Source: Solirubrobacterales bacterium
GTDB lineage: Bacteria > Actinomycetota > Thermoleophilia > Solirubrobacterales > 70-9
NCBI GenBank assembly: GCA_021155855.1
Contig: JAJNAZ010000008.1
Coordinates: 1-64,000, forward strand
Direction of reading: 5' to 3'
Length of the DNA stretch: 64,000 bases
Shown here: positions 63,038 through 64,000 of the stretch, piece by piece
Layout of the letters: each line of letters starts with the position of its first letter
Numbering within the stretch: position 1 is the stretch's first letter
Program-made: the position numbers and the translations under genes
Notes under the pieces: model-generated
Seen by the model: only the letters and a program-made list of their open reading frames with translations
Databases searched by the model: none
What the model was told of the DNA's origin: nothing

Positions 63038-63912
63038 AGCACCGCGAGCGCCGAGGCGACCCAGGTGACCTCGGCGAAGATCATCCCCGGGTCCTCGAGC
63101 AAGATCGCCGCGGTCGAGCGCGTGTCGCCCCGGTCGTAAATCAGATAGAGGTAGCGGAAGATCCCGTAGAGGACCGAGGGCGCGGTGGCGAGCATCCGTG
63201 AGCCGGCCAGCGGGCTGTCGACGGCATAGATCACGTAGCTGAGAATCGCCGTCGCGGTGACCATCGCGACCATCTGGTCGAGGAACGGCAGCGAGTAGTG
63301 CTCGAGCACCGGACGCGTGACCTCGGGCTCCGGCGCCTGTGCGGCGGAGGCCGAGGACAAAGGCTGCTGCTCGAGCATCGCCTCCTGGCGCCGCTTGGTG
63401 AACCCGAGGAAGAGGGCGAGCATGCCGGTGCAGATGAGCAGGAACTCCGACGCCTGTGCCTCGACCGCGACCGCGCCGGCGACGACGCGGAGGATGAACA
63501 GCGAGGCGATCGTCATCACGTCGAGGATCACCAGGCGCTTCAGCAACAGCGAGTAGGCGGCCGTGATCACGCCATAGGCGGCCACCAACCCGCCCACCTC
63601 GGGCTCGACGGCGAAGCCGATCGCGAGCGCGGCGGCGGCGAGCGCGGCGGCGACCGCGGCGGCGGCGACCGGGGCGATGGCGCCGCTGGCTATCGGCCGA
63701 TGGCGCTTCTCTGAATGGCGGCGGTCATGCTCGCGGTCGAGCAGGTCGTTGAGCAGGTAGCCGGCGCTCGAAACGCCGCAGAAGGCGACGAAGGTGAGCG
63801 TCGCAGCGAGGACCTGGTGGGACTCGTCGAGCTGCCCGGAGAAGAGCAGGCCCGCGAACACGAGGAGGTTCTTGATCCACTCCTGCGGGCGCAGGGCTGC
63901 GAGCAGGGGCAT
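63022..63912 (-). CDS. decaprenyl-phosphate phosphoribosyltransferase (UbiA family)
   Basis: 296 residues, nine predicted membrane helices. It opens LRPQEWIKNLLVFAGLLFSG, the start of actinobacterial DPPR synthases, and carries the two UbiA aspartate motifs as NDLLDREHDRRH and DVMTIASLFILRVVAGAVAV. The enzyme makes 5-phosphoribosyl-1-phosphodecaprenol, the precursor of decaprenyl-phospho-arabinose for cell-wall arabinan, so this lineage likely has arabinose-containing surface glycans. Convergent with the hydrolase by 16 bases. Confidence 0.88.
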   Translation of the reverse strand: MPLLAALRPQEWIKNLLVFAGLLFSGQLDESHQVLAATLTFVAFCGVSSAGYLLNDLLDREHDRRHSEKRHRPIASGAIAPVAAAAVAAALAAAALAIGFAVEPEVGGLVAAYGVITAAYSLLLKRLVILDVMTIASLFILRVVAGAVAVEAQASEFLLICTGMLALFLGFTKRRQEAMLEQQPLSSASAAQAPEPEVTRPVLEHYSLPFLDQMVAMVTATAILSYVIYAVDSPLAGSRMLATAPSVLYGIFRYLYLIYDRGDTRSTAAILLEDPGMIFAEVTWVASALAVLYVFD

Positions 63913-63924
63913 GGCGCGGAGAGG

Positions 63925-64000
63925 TTAGGGCGTCCGCGCCGCGGCGACCACGAGCAGCGCCGCGCTGGACGAAATTCGCCACCGGCAGCTGTTCCGGCGG
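63925..64000 (-). CDS. possible 3' end of a gene entering from the right
   Basis: A minus-strand frame open from the window edge to TAA at 63925-63927 ends SAALLVVAAARTP. It is 12 bases upstream of the prenyltransferase start, as an operon neighbour would be. Too short to identify. Confidence 0.3.
   Translation of the reverse strand, partial: RRNSCRWRISSSAALLVVAAARTP

Overview
The window is high-GC (roughly 70%) bacterial chromosome with frequent GTG starts, tightly overlapping operons, tRNAs without encoded CCA and at least one apparently leaderless promoter. The gene families (short secreted Cys-poor proteins, NTF2-like proteins beginning MSQENVE, ANTAR regulators, several acyl-CoA dehydrogenases, decaprenyl-phosphate phosphoribosyltransferase) point to a free-living actinobacterium, most likely class Thermoleophilia (Solirubrobacterales-like). 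That placement is inference from gene character only. No virulence island, intact prophage, IS element or CRISPR array was seen.

Layout. 1-5.6 kb is gene-poor: small secreted or hypothetical proteins, a delta-60 repeat protein, a 3' tRNA fragment, a decayed tyrosine integrase with a small upstream ORF, and tRNA-Arg. 6.3-9.2 kb holds a RibD/DHFR-like reductase and an ECF sigma / anti-sigma-like pair. 9.2-13.8 kb has two tRNA-Ser genes, an amino-acid deaminase/aldolase, a sugar-lactone oxidase and a GH26-like lipoprotein, with C-terminal stumps of two other enzymes. 14-20 kb carries msrA, an RraA-like protein, a thioredoxin-like protein and two epoxide hydrolases with the fossil of a duplicated thioredoxin gene between them. 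20-25 kb: ANTAR regulator, second ECF sigma factor, UDP-glucuronate decarboxylase-like enzyme and two glycosyltransferases.

25-30.5 kb is propionyl/methylmalonyl-CoA metabolism (mutase large subunit, acyl-CoA carboxylase beta and probable epsilon). 30.8-39.2 kb is a sulfate-assimilation locus: a four-gene overlapping operon (sulfite reductase, APS reductase, ATP sulfurylase, APS kinase) behind a palindromic promoter, then an adenylate cyclase, a PHP phosphoesterase, a Cys-less Rrf2 regulator and a TauE-type permease. 39.3-41.9 kb contains a dehydrogenase, a kinase and a broken HAD hydrolase matching the three domains of animal ACAD10. 42-47.8 kb is a compact glycan locus: a GH-GT fusion, an ABC exporter and two hexapeptide acyltransferases. 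47.9-56.1 kb has transporters, a DEAD-box helicase, a quinone oxidoreductase, a PfkB kinase and citrate synthase. 56.2-59.5 kb is a complete polar amino-acid ABC importer. 59.5-64 kb: a GFA protein, a paired acyl-CoA dehydrogenase, an alpha/beta hydrolase and a DPPR synthase.

A recurring oddity is single-base indels, mostly in G/C runs, that break otherwise well-preserved genes (about 9.46, 17.60, 41.77, 45.19, 45.72, 47.46, 47.87 and 62.64 kb). Their uniform character suggests assembly or read errors at many of these sites, so several 'pseudogenes' may be intact in the organism. The truncated fragments (integrase, WS/DGAT, CoA-transferase, BI-1, phosphotriesterase, AbiEi-like) cannot be explained that way and look like true decay.
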